Source: Bryobacterales bacterium
GTDB taxonomy: Bacteria; Acidobacteriota; Terriglobia; Bryobacterales; UBA6623
NCBI GenBank assembly: GCA_028819235.1
Contig: JAPPMC010000201.1
Coordinates: forward strand, 1 to 33,025
Length of the DNA: 33,025 nt
Direction: 5' to 3'
Shown: one piece after another, positions 24,971-33,025 of the stretch
How positions within the stretch are numbered: position 1 is the first letter of the stretch
How the letters are laid out: every line of letters begins with the position of its first letter
Translations under genes and position numbers: made by a program
Notes under the pieces: generated by a model
Seen by the model: only the letters and a program-made list of their open reading frames with translations
The model's database searches: none
What the model was told of the DNA's origin: nothing

Positions 24971-26809
24971 ATGCACACGATAATCCGACCACCTCTTCTC
25001 CTGCTGCTTACCGGCCTGGCGCTGCAGCCGCGGGCGCCGGGCCAGGAGACCCTTTGGATCACTCACGGCCCGATTCTCGGCCGCCTCGGCGCCCACGGCG
25101 TCGGGGTCTGGGCCCGAACGAACGGCGAGAAGCCGTTTCGGGTCGCATACGGCACCGAGCCTCAGGCGCTGGACAGTCTCTCGGAGGTAGCCAAGCCCAG
25201 CCTAGAGCACGACAGCACTGGCTGGGTCCAGATCCGAGGACTCGAGCCGGACACCAAGTACCACTACAAGCTTGTCGTGCCCGGAGCCGTCCAGCCGCAG
25301 TCCGGCGTGCATTCCTTCAGGACGCTGCCTCACCCCGCGGACTTCCGGGACGCCGAGCACAACCCCGAGGGACTGTTCAACTTCAGCTTCGAGTTCGGCT
25401 GCGGGAACAACCAGTCAGCTGACCGGGACCTTCCCGCGTTTGCCACGATGCTCGAGCGGCTCAAGGACAAGGTGCACTTTGCGATCCAAAACGGGGATTG
25501 GTTGTATGAGGAGCGGCGGGACTATCCCCCTGAGCGCTGGAGGGCGGCTGCCGAAGTTGGCGCTGTCCGGCTGCCGCGAATCCTCCGCATCGCCCCGACA
25601 ATCGCCGGTGTTTGGGAGAACTACAAGATCTATCTGGAACGCGGATTGGCCATGGCGCGGTGGCACAAGGAAGTGCCGTCGTTCTTCACCTTCGACGATC
25701 ACGAAATCCTCGGCGACGTGATCGGTGCGGGATCGGTCGGGCTGCGCAGCCGCAGGGCAGTATTCCGCGACATCGGCGTGCGGGCCTGGTACGACTACCT
25801 CGGCTGGAGCAATCCCGTCGCGGATAGCCAGGCGATCCATTTCGGACGGGCGCGCCTCGAGGCTGGAAGCAATGTCTTGCAAGACGAGGATGCGGACTTC
25901 GAGGGGCTGGCCTTGGGCGAGGCCTCCAACCTCCACGTCCACTGGGGCACGCCGACAGCTGGCGTCAACTACCTGCGCCGGGAAGACATCAACCACCTGG
26001 ACCGCGAGGGCGGCGACCCCAACGCCGGAGTCTACGAGATCGAGGAGCGGATCGACAGTCATCGGCTGCGCATCCGGCCACCCGCCACGGCTACAGGCGA
26101 CGCGTCCTACTCAATAGGGCGCACCTCGTACTACCAGTTCCGGGTGGCCAACGCCGAGTTCTTCATGCTGGACACCCGTTCCCACCGCCAGGTGCACGAC
26201 AAGGATGACCCGTGGAAGCAGGGAGTGTCCATGCTGGGAGCCCGGCAGAAGCGCTGGCTGATGGACGGGATGCGCACCAGCGATGCCGACTTCTTCTTCG
26301 TGGTGTCGTCGGTGAACTTCATGGTTCCCCACGTCGGGCCGGGGGCGGGCGGGGCAAATAAGGACGAGGCCTGGACGGCGGTCCCCAGGGAGCGTGAGGA
26401 ACTGATCGAGTTCTGGGACCTGCTTGGGCGCCCAGTCTTCGTGCTCACGGGAGACTTGCACAACAGCTTCGCCATCAAGATCACGGACTCGGTCTGGGAG
26501 TTTGCGTCAGCGCCTCACAACTCGGGCAACCATCCGGTCTCCTCAGAGGGCGGACGCCCCCCGAACGGCAGGTTCGCGTCCCGCGGCAGGGAGTGCGAGA
26601 TTCGCTGGTCGACGTACTTCTTGGATGAGGCCAGCCCTAGACACAAGCCGGTCTACTGCGTCGTGCAGGTGAACAATGCGATCCGGACGCCGACCCGGCG
26701 GGACGGCGTGCGGTGGGTGGCCTATCCGAGGCCTCAGGTCGTCTTCCGATACCACGACGGCCGGACAGGCGAACTGCTGTACGCCGAATCGGTGTTGGCC
26801 GGCGACTGA
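24971..26809 (+). CDS. PhoD-like metallophosphatase, secreted
   Basis: The 612-residue protein starts with a signal peptide (IIRPPLLLLLTGLAL) and then a fibronectin-like PhoD N-terminal domain (GVWARTNGEKPFRVAYG). The calcineurin-like metallophosphatase domain follows, with NGDW (174-177, Asp176), FDDHE (241-245) and TGDLHNS (493-499, His497). PhoD enzymes are Ca2+/Fe3+ alkaline phosphatase/phosphodiesterases acting outside the cytoplasm. Related branches act on other phosphoesters, so phosphate scavenging is one option and processing of a phosphorylated glycan another. The start at 24971 puts the signal peptide at the N-terminus; the open frame back to 24824 would run into the dehydratase gene. 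Confidence 0.88.
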   Translation: MHTIIRPPLLLLLTGLALQPRAPGQETLWITHGPILGRLGAHGVGVWARTNGEKPFRVAYGTEPQALDSLSEVAKPSLEHDSTGWVQIRGLEPDTKYHYKLVVPGAVQPQSGVHSFRTLPHPADFRDAEHNPEGLFNFSFEFGCGNNQSADRDLPAFATMLERLKDKVHFAIQNGDWLYEERRDYPPERWRAAAEVGAVRLPRILRIAPTIAGVWENYKIYLERGLAMARWHKEVPSFFTFDDHEILGDVIGAGSVGLRSRRAVFRDIGVRAWYDYLGWSNPVADSQAIHFGRARLEAGSNVLQDEDADFEGLALGEASNLHVHWGTPTAGVNYLRREDINHLDREGGDPNAGVYEIEERIDSHRLRIRPPATATGDASYSIGRTSYYQFRVANAEFFMLDTRSHRQVHDKDDPWKQGVSMLGARQKRWLMDGMRTSDADFFFVVSSVNFMVPHVGPGAGGANKDEAWTAVPREREELIEFWDLLGRPVFVLTGDLHNSFAIKITDSVWEFASAPHNSGNHPVSSEGGRPPNGRFASRGRECEIRWSTYFLDEASPRHKPVYCVVQVNNAIRTPTRRDGVRWVAYPRPQVVFRYHDGRTGELLYAESVLAGD

Positions 26810-26867
26810 TCCTGCGCGACCAAGGTCCATCGGGACAGCCCCGCGCGATCCCGCCTTCGGCCTCTCA

Positions 26868-26905
26868 GCGGGCGTGGGGAGCCCCCGCTAGGGGGCGCTT
26901 CCCGC
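26868..26905 (+). terminator. Strong GC-rich hairpin after the PhoD-like gene
   Basis: The inner stem GCCCCC-GCTA-GGGGGC (26881-26896) is perfect with a 4-base loop. Outer arms GCGGG (26868-26872) and CCCGC (26901-26905) extend it to a 38-nt structure with internal bulges. No T-run follows, so it may slow polymerase or stabilise the mRNA end rather than be a classical intrinsic terminator. Confidence 0.45.
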
Positions 26906-26955
26906 ATCCATTACTGCCACTGAGGAGAGCCTGCCGCAGCCCCGCAGACGGGCGA

Positions 26956-26961
26956 TAGAAT
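26956..26961 (+). promoter_or_regulatory. -10 box (TAGAAT) of the PQQ dehydrogenase gene
   Basis: TAGAAT is eight bases before the ATG at 26970, so transcription should begin essentially at the start codon. It lies downstream of the large hairpin, which fits an independent transcription unit. Confidence 0.55.
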
Positions 26962-26969
26962 GGGCCGCA

Positions 26970-29087
26970 ATGCTCCGCGTAGCCTTGGTCGCCGCGGTAG
27001 CCGTTCTGGCCGGCTGCCAAGAAGTCCGGCGAGCCCCGCAGACGGGCTACGACGGTTGGAGCGTATACGGCGGCGGGCCGGACCAGTTGCGATACTCGCG
27101 CCTGTCGCAGATCCATCCAGGAAATGTTGCCAGCCTCGACGTTGCTTGGCGGTACGACACGGGAGAAGAGTTCCCCGGCTCGCAGATACAGGTCAATCCC
27201 CTGGTCGTGGATGGCGTGCTGTACGGGCTGAGTCCGAACGGGCGCGTGTTTGCCCTGGACGCGGCGAACGGGGATGAGATCTGGTCGCGTCGGCCCCTGT
27301 TGCGGGGCGAGCCATTCGAGGGCCGCATCCAGAATCGCGGCTTCATGTACTGGGCCGACGGCAGCGATCGCAGGTTGTACACCGGAGTTGACCACCTGCT
27401 GTATGCGCTGGACGCCGGAACGGGCCGGCCGGTCGAGAGCTTCGGCGAGGGAGGTGCGATCGACCTCCGCAAGGGCTTGCGGCCCGACGCCGAACGTCTG
27501 TCGGTCAGCTTGCGCACGCCAGGAGTCGTGTACAAGGACATGCTTATCGTCGGGAGCGTGGTCAGCGAGTCCATGCCCAGCGCGCCCGGCGATATCCGCG
27601 CCTTCGACGCGGCCACGGGAGAGCTTCGGTGGAGCTTCCACACCATTCCCCATCCCGGCGAGCCGGGCTACGAGACCTGGCCGGAGGATGCATGGCAGCG
27701 CCAAGGCGGCGCCAATTCCTGGGCCGGCATGGCCTTGGACGTGGAGCGGGGATTGGTCTTCGCAGGCACCGGCTCGGCCGCATTCGACTTCTGGGGAGGG
27801 GACCGGCACGGCGACAACCTCTATGCGAACTCCCTGCTGTGCCTTGACGCCGAGTCCGGGGAACTCGTCTGGCACTACCAGTTCGTGAGGCATGACATCT
27901 GGGACATGGACATCCCGGCTCCTCCCGTGCTGGTGACCGTCCGGCGCGGCGGCCGGCTGGTCGACGCGGTTGCCCTATGCACAAAGACGAGCCAGGTCTA
28001 CGTCTTCGACCGCGAGACCGGCGAGTCGCTCTTTCCGCTGCGGGAGTTCCCAGTCGCGGCGTCCGACGTCCCCGGCGAGCGCTTGTCGCCCCGGCAGGTG
28101 CTGCCCGAGAAGCCGCCCGCCTTGGGACGGCAACGCCTCACCGAAGAGCAGCTGACCTCTCGCACGCCGGAGGCGCGCGAGGCCGTCCTGAGGCGCTTCC
28201 GCCAAGTCCGGAGCGATGGGATCTTCACGCCGATGAGCCTGCAGGGGACCATCGTCTTTCCGGGATTCGACGGAGGGGCGGAATGGGGTGGCCAGGCGTT
28301 TGACCCGGAGACGGGCCTGCTCTACGTCAATGTCAACGAGATGGCCTGGATCCACCGGTTGGTGGAGCGCGCGTCGGGCGGCGGTACGGTGAACGGCAAG
28401 CGCCTGTACCAGCGCAATTGCGCCGCCTGCCATCTGGACGACCTGAGCGGGACGCCGCCCGCTTTCCCAGCCCTGACCGGCATGGAGATGTCGGCGGATC
28501 GGTTTAGCGAGATCGCCACGGGCGGCACAGGGCGCATGCCTGCATTCCCGAACCTATCCGACGTTGCCGTGCGGGCCATCGCGCGCTTCGTGCTGCAGGG
28601 GGATGCCGGGCCGGCGATCGACACCGCCGCTGCCGGACGACTGGCCGGGCCGTTCACCCACGACGGCTACAACCGCTTTCTGGACCCGGACGGGTATCCC
28701 GCCATCTCTCCCCCCTGGGGCACGCTGAACGCGGTCAATCTGGACACCGGCGAGATCGAGTGGACCGTGCCGTTGGGTGAGTATCCGGAACTGGCGGAGC
28801 AAGGCCTGACCGGGACGGGGACCGAGAATTACGGCGGGCCGGTGATCACAGGGAGCGGGCTGCTCTTCATCGGGGCGACAGCGAGAGACCGAAAGTTCCG
28901 TGCGTTCGATAAGCGGACCGGCCAATTGCTGTGGGATACAACACTTCCTGCAGGGGGGAATGCGACGCCGGCGGTGTATCAGATCAACGGGCGGCAGTTC
29001 GTGGCGATCGCCGCCGGCGGCGGCAAGACGGGAGGCATCGTGGGCGGCAGCTACGTGGCATTCGCGCTGCCCCGGACTGCCGATTGA
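26970..29087 (+). CDS. PQQ-dependent dehydrogenase with inserted cytochrome c domain, lipoprotein
   Basis: The 705-residue quinoprotein has a lipobox (VAVLAGC, Cys16), so it is a membrane-anchored periplasmic protein. Beta-propeller segments ([52 protein letters not shown]) surround a class I cytochrome c domain with CAACH at 484-488 and GRMPAFP giving the likely heme Met. The propeller then resumes ([21 protein letters not shown]). This is the layout of PQQ-dependent glucose/alcohol-type dehydrogenases with an internal cytochrome. It would oxidise a sugar or alcohol and pass electrons through heme c to the respiratory chain. No PQQ biosynthesis genes are in the window. The exact substrate is unknown. 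Confidence 0.92.
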   Translation: MLRVALVAAVAVLAGCQEVRRAPQTGYDGWSVYGGGPDQLRYSRLSQIHPGNVASLDVAWRYDTGEEFPGSQIQVNPLVVDGVLYGLSPNGRVFALDAANGDEIWSRRPLLRGEPFEGRIQNRGFMYWADGSDRRLYTGVDHLLYALDAGTGRPVESFGEGGAIDLRKGLRPDAERLSVSLRTPGVVYKDMLIVGSVVSESMPSAPGDIRAFDAATGELRWSFHTIPHPGEPGYETWPEDAWQRQGGANSWAGMALDVERGLVFAGTGSAAFDFWGGDRHGDNLYANSLLCLDAESGELVWHYQFVRHDIWDMDIPAPPVLVTVRRGGRLVDAVALCTKTSQVYVFDRETGESLFPLREFPVAASDVPGERLSPRQVLPEKPPALGRQRLTEEQLTSRTPEAREAVLRRFRQVRSDGIFTPMSLQGTIVFPGFDGGAEWGGQAFDPETGLLYVNVNEMAWIHRLVERASGGGTVNGKRLYQRNCAACHLDDLSGTPPAFPALTGMEMSADRFSEIATGGTGRMPAFPNLSDVAVRAIARFVLQGDAGPAIDTAAAGRLAGPFTHDGYNRFLDPDGYPAISPPWGTLNAVNLDTGEIEWTVPLGEYPELAEQGLTGTGTENYGGPVITGSGLLFIGATARDRKFRAFDKRTGQLLWDTTLPAGGNATPAVYQINGRQFVAIAAGGGKTGGIVGGSYVAFALPRTAD

Positions 29088-29132
29088 GCGCCCGGACTCC
29101 GTTTTCCGCAGGCTGAGTCGGAAGCCTGCTGA

Positions 29133-29138
29133 TATCAT
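29133..29138 (+). promoter_or_regulatory. -10 box (TATCAT) of the lpt operon
   Basis: TATCAT matches five of six consensus bases and ends eight bases before the TTG start of the LptC/LptA-like gene. This supports the TTG as the real start and a leaderless transcript for the three-gene unit. Confidence 0.5.
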
Positions 29139-29146
29139 CGAATCAC

Positions 29147-31363
29147 TTGCGGCGGACGCTGCAATGGCTGCTGCCACTGGCCGCGCTGGCATTGCTGGCG
29201 CTCGTGGGCCATGATTTCGCCGCGTCCAGGCTGGATCCCGAGCGGCGTCGCGCGCCGAGCTTGCCTGTCCTGCCCGAGGACATCCAGGCGCAGTCGCAGA
29301 GCTGGAATTGGTCGCAGACCAGCGGCGATGCGACGCGCATCGAAGTCTCCGCGGATGATTTCGCGCAAGCGGCGCGCGGCACGGGCGCAGACCTCACGGG
29401 GGTGTTGCTGCGGATTCATCGCGAGGGCGAGGAGGCGTTCGACCGTGTCGAGAGCCGCGCTATGCGACTGCTCGCAACCGGCGAGCTGTTCAGTGAGGGC
29501 GAGACGACGATCTCAATCGGAGTACCAGTGGACGCCGGGCGCCCGCCGTCGGCCGTCGTCGTGACCAGCGGGGTGACATTCCGGCCCGACGAGAGCAGCG
29601 CCAGGACCGACCGGGGGTTGGAGTACCGCTTTGCAGGCGGCTCCGGCAGTTCGGTGGGGGCGGTATACGACGCCGGGAGCGGCAGGCTGGAGTTGCTGTC
29701 AAATGTGCGCATCCTGCAGGATGCGCATGGATCGGCCGCATCCCGTTCCACGATCACCGCCGGGGCGCTGCGCTACTTGGACAAGGGGGACCGGGTTGAA
29801 CTCTCAGGCGGAGCCAGGATCGACCGGGGGCCGGTGTGGCTGCACTGTTCCTCGGCCGTCCTGCGGCTCAAGTCCGGCCGGCTGCGGCGTGTTGACGGGA
29901 CTGAGGCCACGGCCGGCGAGGTCCGTCCCGACCGAACGGCCCGTTTTGCAGCGGCCAGCATGCAGGCAGATCTTGACGAGCAAGGGGCACTCGTGAGGGT
30001 CGAGGGACGGGGGGAGGTTAGTTTCAAGGCGGAAGAGGGCGGCCAGCAACTCGACGTGAGCTCAGGCGTTCTGCTGCTGCGGTTCGGCCCGGTGGCCGAC
30101 CAGCCGGGAACGTCGCTGCGGTCCGTATCGGCCCGGGACGACGCGAGCGCCACTCTCATGCCCGACCAAGCGGGCCTCCGATCCACTCTGGAGTCGGAGG
30201 TCCTGCGGCTGCACTTTTCCCCACTGTCCCAGCAGGTGCAGCGCGTGGAGACCTTGGCAAGAGGCTCGTTGCGGCACGGTCCGGCAGACACTTCCGGGCC
30301 GACCGGAACGCTTGACGCCGACCATATCGAATTGCTGCTGCACGAATCGGGCCGGCCGCGATCGCTGGCAGCTGCGGGGAGGGTTGCGTTGGAGCAGCCG
30401 TCCGGGGACTCGCGCGGCGGAATGCTCAGGACCTGGAGCGAGACTCTGGAGGCGCAGCTGGATCCCGAGACCGCCGGTATCGAGTCACTGAAGCAGCGGG
30501 GGGGCTTCCGATTCGAAGATCCGGACACCCGCGGGAGCGCCTCGAGGGCGCGTTTCGAGCCGACCGGCGGTGTCCTCAATCTTGAAGGTGGAGCAACGGT
30601 GGTCCGCGCCGGAACAACCCTGTCCGCACAGACGATCTCGGTTGACAGAGACAGCGGAAAGCTGCAGGCTGAGGGCTCCGTCACAGGATCGGTCGGACCA
30701 ACCTCCGGCGAGTCGGCAGGCCCCGAAGCACCGAGCCTGTTTTCGGGCGACGCCCCCCTGTTCTTCGCCGCAGGGAGGCTCGTCTCGGACCCCGGCCCGG
30801 GCTTGGTCCAGTACCTCAAGGGCGCCCGGCTCTGGCAGTCGGGGAGCCGCCTTGACGCCGGGACGATCCAGATCAGCCAGCGGACAGGGCGCGTCACCGC
30901 ACAGGCGGGAGTCGCCGGTGACTGGGCGGAAGCCCCTGACGAAGACAGAGAGTCAGGCCCGCGCACCCGAGTGCGCGCCGACAGAATGGTCTACGAGGGA
31001 AGCACTGGCGCAGCGCGCTTCACCGGCTCGGTGGAGTTTCGAAGGGCAACGATGCTCGTTTTGGCAGATATGCTGACAACGGCTCTGGGGACTGGAGAGG
31101 GATCCGGCATGGATGCGGTGGCTGAAGGTACCGTTCGCATCGCCGACCCTCCCGACGGCTCCGGGACGCGCGGATTCGGCGACAAGGCGGAGTTCGGGGC
31201 GGCCCGGTCGGAGATCATTCTGACCGGCCAGCCGGCGCGAATCGTGGCTGCTGACGGCACGAGGTCGGAAAGCGGCAGTTTGACGTACCGCCCCTTGGAT
31301 GCTAGTCTGCTCCTTTTGGGGCGCGATGGCGATCGCGCCTATACGCAGCGCCCCCTCCCCTAA
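29147..31363 (+). CDS. LptC/LptA (OstA)-like LPS transport protein, long form
   Basis: The 738-residue protein begins with a single signal-anchor (LQWLLPLAALALLALVGHDF), as in LptC. Several jelly-roll-like segments follow, with the LptA/OstA rhythm of short beta strands: TAGALRYLDKGDRVELSGGARI, ISVDRDSGKLQAEGSVTG, VRADRMVYEGSTGAARFTGSVEF. In LPS export, LptC at the inner membrane and LptA in the periplasm form the bridge that receives LPS driven by LptB2FG. Here one polypeptide about twice the length of LptC plus LptA may provide both. The start is TTG, supported by the -10 box eight bases upstream. lptB follows after 33 bp, which backs the assignment. The domain borders are inference. Confidence 0.8.
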   Translation: MRRTLQWLLPLAALALLALVGHDFAASRLDPERRRAPSLPVLPEDIQAQSQSWNWSQTSGDATRIEVSADDFAQAARGTGADLTGVLLRIHREGEEAFDRVESRAMRLLATGELFSEGETTISIGVPVDAGRPPSAVVVTSGVTFRPDESSARTDRGLEYRFAGGSGSSVGAVYDAGSGRLELLSNVRILQDAHGSAASRSTITAGALRYLDKGDRVELSGGARIDRGPVWLHCSSAVLRLKSGRLRRVDGTEATAGEVRPDRTARFAAASMQADLDEQGALVRVEGRGEVSFKAEEGGQQLDVSSGVLLLRFGPVADQPGTSLRSVSARDDASATLMPDQAGLRSTLESEVLRLHFSPLSQQVQRVETLARGSLRHGPADTSGPTGTLDADHIELLLHESGRPRSLAAAGRVALEQPSGDSRGGMLRTWSETLEAQLDPETAGIESLKQRGGFRFEDPDTRGSASRARFEPTGGVLNLEGGATVVRAGTTLSAQTISVDRDSGKLQAEGSVTGSVGPTSGESAGPEAPSLFSGDAPLFFAAGRLVSDPGPGLVQYLKGARLWQSGSRLDAGTIQISQRTGRVTAQAGVAGDWAEAPDEDRESGPRTRVRADRMVYEGSTGAARFTGSVEFRRATMLVLADMLTTALGTGEGSGMDAVAEGTVRIADPPDGSGTRGFGDKAEFGAARSEIILTGQPARIVAADGTRSESGSLTYRPLDASLLLLGRDGDRAYTQRPLP

Positions 31364-31396
31364 TCCTGCGGCCAGCGGAGGCCCGGTGTCGTTTGC

Positions 31397-32146
31397 GTGA
31401 TAGATTGCCTGCGCACGGAGCGGCTGACCAAGAGCTTTCGGGGCCGGACCGTCGTCCGGGACTTCAGTCTAACCGTGCGCCGGGGGGAGACGGTCGGGCT
31501 GCTAGGCCCGAACGGCGCCGGGAAGACTACCTCGTTCAACATGATGGTCGGCCTAGTCCGGCCCGACACCGGGCGGGTGTTCGCGGACTCGGCCGACATC
31601 ACGGACATGCCGATGTACCAGCGAGCGCGCCTCGGCATCAGCTACCTGCCTCAGGACGCGTCCGTCTTCCGCAAGCTGACGGCCGAAGAGAACATCCTCG
31701 CCGTCCTTCAGACCCTGCCTCTTGTGCGAGCCGAGCGTCGCGAGCGCCTGAACGACCTGATCGCGCAGTTTGGGCTGGACACGGTGCGCCACAGTCTCGG
31801 CTATCAGCTGTCCGGCGGCGAGAGGCGGCGTGTGGAGATTGCCCGATCTCTGGTCCTGTCGCCGTGCTTCCTGCTGCTTGACGAGCCCTTCTCGGGAATC
31901 GACCCCAAGCAGGTCATCGAGCTCCAGGGGATTGTGCGGAGGCTGCGGATGCGGGGAATTGGTATCGTCATCACCGACCATAACGTGCGCGAGACCTTGG
32001 CGATCACCGACCGGGCCCTGATAATCCACAATGGCGAGGTCTTCCGATCGGGATCGCCCGGCGAGCTGGAGTCCGACCCGGAGGTGCGCAGGGTGTACCT
32101 AGGGGACCAGTTCCGGCTTGGCAGCACCAGCGGGGTCGGAGCCTGA
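31397..32146 (+). CDS. lptB: LPS export ABC transporter ATP-binding protein LptB
   Basis: The 249-residue ATPase of the LptB2FG complex energises LPS extraction from the inner membrane. It has Walker A GPNGAGKT (37-44), Q-loop Gln86 in [16 protein letters not shown] (a segment diagnostic of LptB), signature LSGGE (138-142), Walker B LLLDEP (159-164) and switch His195 in ITDHNVRET. Length is typical. The GTG start is 33 bp after the LptC/LptA-like gene. lptF and lptG are not in the window. In many proteobacteria rpoN follows lptB; here a spermidine-synthase-like gene does. Confidence 0.96.
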   Translation: MIDCLRTERLTKSFRGRTVVRDFSLTVRRGETVGLLGPNGAGKTTSFNMMVGLVRPDTGRVFADSADITDMPMYQRARLGISYLPQDASVFRKLTAEENILAVLQTLPLVRAERRERLNDLIAQFGLDTVRHSLGYQLSGGERRRVEIARSLVLSPCFLLLDEPFSGIDPKQVIELQGIVRRLRMRGIGIVITDHNVRETLAITDRALIIHNGEVFRSGSPGELESDPEVRRVYLGDQFRLGSTSGVGA

Positions 32147-32151
32147 GCCTG

Positions 32152-32991
32152 ATGCCTACCGTTCGTCTTGAGCGCGCCGGGAAGTTCGGGCCGGTTGGGG
32201 TTGTCGACACCGCTAGCACCCGTCGATTCACGATCGGCGGCGTGCTGCAGGGGGCGTCGCTGCTGCGCCCTCCCGCAAGTTCCGTCCCCGGCGTGACGGC
32301 CCGCGGGCCTGGGCCCGTCATCGAGACCCGCTATCAGCTGGCTTGGCTATTGGCCGGCCAGCGGCACCCCGCCGGACGCGGAGTCATGCTGGGTTTGGGC
32401 GGTGGCTGCGGGGCAGTCGGCCTGCTCCATGAATTCCCCGGGCTGTCGCTCGATGCTGTCGAAGCGGATCCTGCCATGGCCACAATGGCCCGCGAATCCC
32501 ACCCGCTGGTCGCGCACTACGAGCGCGTCGGCAGGCTTCGCATCCACGTCGCCGATGCGACCTCCTACCTGTCACGACAGAACGGTGGGCATGACTTTGT
32601 CTTGGCGGACGTCACCGTAAACGCGGACAGCCTTCCGGTCGCGGGTTCGGAGGCTTTGGTGCGGGCGGTGGTCCGGGCTGCCCCCGAAGCTTGGCTTCGC
32701 GTCTTCGGGTCGCTTCCCGATGGCGAAGTGCACCCGGTTTTGGACAGGTTCGCGACCGCAGGGCGGCCGGTCGACTGGCTCCTCTCCCCAGTCAGTCCCA
32801 CCGTTCCTATCCCTAGGCCCCGGGACTGGGTGCTGGCGTCCGGTGTGAGAGAGCTGCCCATACCCGGCGCGCACGGGCCGTTCGCACGCATGGGCTCCGT
32901 GATTGAGCCGATCCGGGCCGCCTACCGCAAGCTGGTCCTGACTGCACTTCCTGGTCCAGGTACCGGCGGCGGCAGGGGCTTTCAATGTTAA
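32152..32991 (+). CDS. Spermidine synthase-like / SAM-methyltransferase-fold protein
   Basis: The 279-residue soluble protein has a Rossmann-type nucleotide-binding motif (GLGGGCGAVG, 81-90) followed by an acidic strand end (LDAVEADPAM, 100-109) and HDFVLADVTVNADSLP near 147-162. This is the pattern of spermidine synthase-like and related methyltransferase-fold proteins. Whether it binds decarboxylated SAM or SAM, and what it modifies, cannot be read from sequence. It starts 5 bp after lptB and is probably in the same operon. Its last six codons and stop lie inside the terminal inverted repeat. If the window end is an assembly junction, the true C-terminus may therefore differ. Confidence 0.7.
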   Translation: MPTVRLERAGKFGPVGVVDTASTRRFTIGGVLQGASLLRPPASSVPGVTARGPGPVIETRYQLAWLLAGQRHPAGRGVMLGLGGGCGAVGLLHEFPGLSLDAVEADPAMATMARESHPLVAHYERVGRLRIHVADATSYLSRQNGGHDFVLADVTVNADSLPVAGSEALVRAVVRAAPEAWLRVFGSLPDGEVHPVLDRFATAGRPVDWLLSPVSPTVPIPRPRDWVLASGVRELPIPGAHGPFARMGSVIEPIRAAYRKLVLTALPGPGTGGGRGFQC

Positions 32992-33024
32992 ATGGATCGG
33001 GCGATGTCTGAGCGACGGTTGAGA
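32973..33024. repeat. Right copy of the 52-bp terminal inverted repeat
   Basis: This is a perfect inverted copy of bases 1-52. It spans the final codons and TAA of the spermidine synthase-like gene and the bases beyond, so one copy is partly coding and the other is intergenic. One extra base (33025) follows it. Confidence 0.9.
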
Positions 33025-33025
33025 G

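Noticed and set aside
29773..30966. Minus-strand open frame opposite the LptC/LptA-like gene
   Set aside because: It is Ser/Pro/Arg-rich low-complexity shadow coding. The plus-strand gene has a signal anchor, beta-rich segments and operon context.
1..33025. The window as a transposon or linear element bounded by terminal inverted repeats
   Set aside because: No transposase, integrase, replication or mobilisation gene is present, and LPS-export and metabolic genes fill the interior. The 52-bp repeats alone do not support mobility.

Overview
The window is a gene-dense, high-GC (roughly two thirds by eye) bacterial chromosome segment with 19 recognisable protein-coding genes, one short coding-like remnant, and no RNA gene, transposase or CRISPR array that I can see. 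The LPS-export genes (LptB and an LptC/LptA-like protein) show a diderm, Gram-negative cell. A kinase joined to a TolB-like beta-propeller, a DUF885 protein, two formylglycine sulfatases, Tat- and lipoprotein-type exported enzymes and a PQQ dehydrogenase together suggest an Acidobacteriota-like organism (Bryobacterales/Solibacter or Vicinamibacteria style). This placement is inferred from gene content and was not checked by any search.

Layout. 96-5519 (+): a DUF885 metallohydrolase, a HemN-like radical SAM protein overlapping a flavin-dependent-halogenase-type FAD enzyme, and an AraD1-like fumarylacetoacetate hydrolase family protein. 5524-7306: an exported M19 dipeptidase and an HD-type alarmone hydrolase-like protein, diverging from only 22 bp. 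7617-11393: a sulfatase (+), then an orphan HyuA-type hydantoinase/oxoprolinase subunit (-) followed by a 68-codon coding-like remnant. 11624-15047: a transmembrane Ser/Thr kinase with a beta-propeller (+) and a SanA-like protein (-). 15212-18963: a second sulfatase, this one a lipoprotein (+), facing a translationally coupled pair of Tat-exported FMN alpha-hydroxy-acid oxidases (-). 19296-24883: a SASA-type acetylesterase (-), a DUF3604 PHP-like protein (+) and an IlvD/Edd sugar-acid dehydratase (-). 24971-29087 (+): a PhoD-like phosphatase and a PQQ/cytochrome c dehydrogenase. 29147-32991 (+): LptC/LptA-like protein, LptB and a spermidine-synthase-like protein.

The middle of the window reads as a catabolic region. 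Exported sulfatases, an acetylesterase, a PhoD-like phosphatase, a periplasmic quinoprotein dehydrogenase and hydroxy-acid oxidases would strip and oxidise decorated sugars. A sugar-acid dehydratase and an AraD1-like hydrolase could then process aldonates by a non-phosphorylative route. This joint role is inference.

The most striking signals that are not genes are these. (1) A recurring TANNNT -10 box sits only 6-10 nt upstream of at least eight start codons, which points to leaderless mRNAs. (2) A 52-bp perfect inverted repeat lies at the two window ends. (3) A near-perfect 20-bp palindrome lies in the hyuA/kinase intergenic region. The most novel gene pair is the overlapping radical SAM plus halogenase-type operon.
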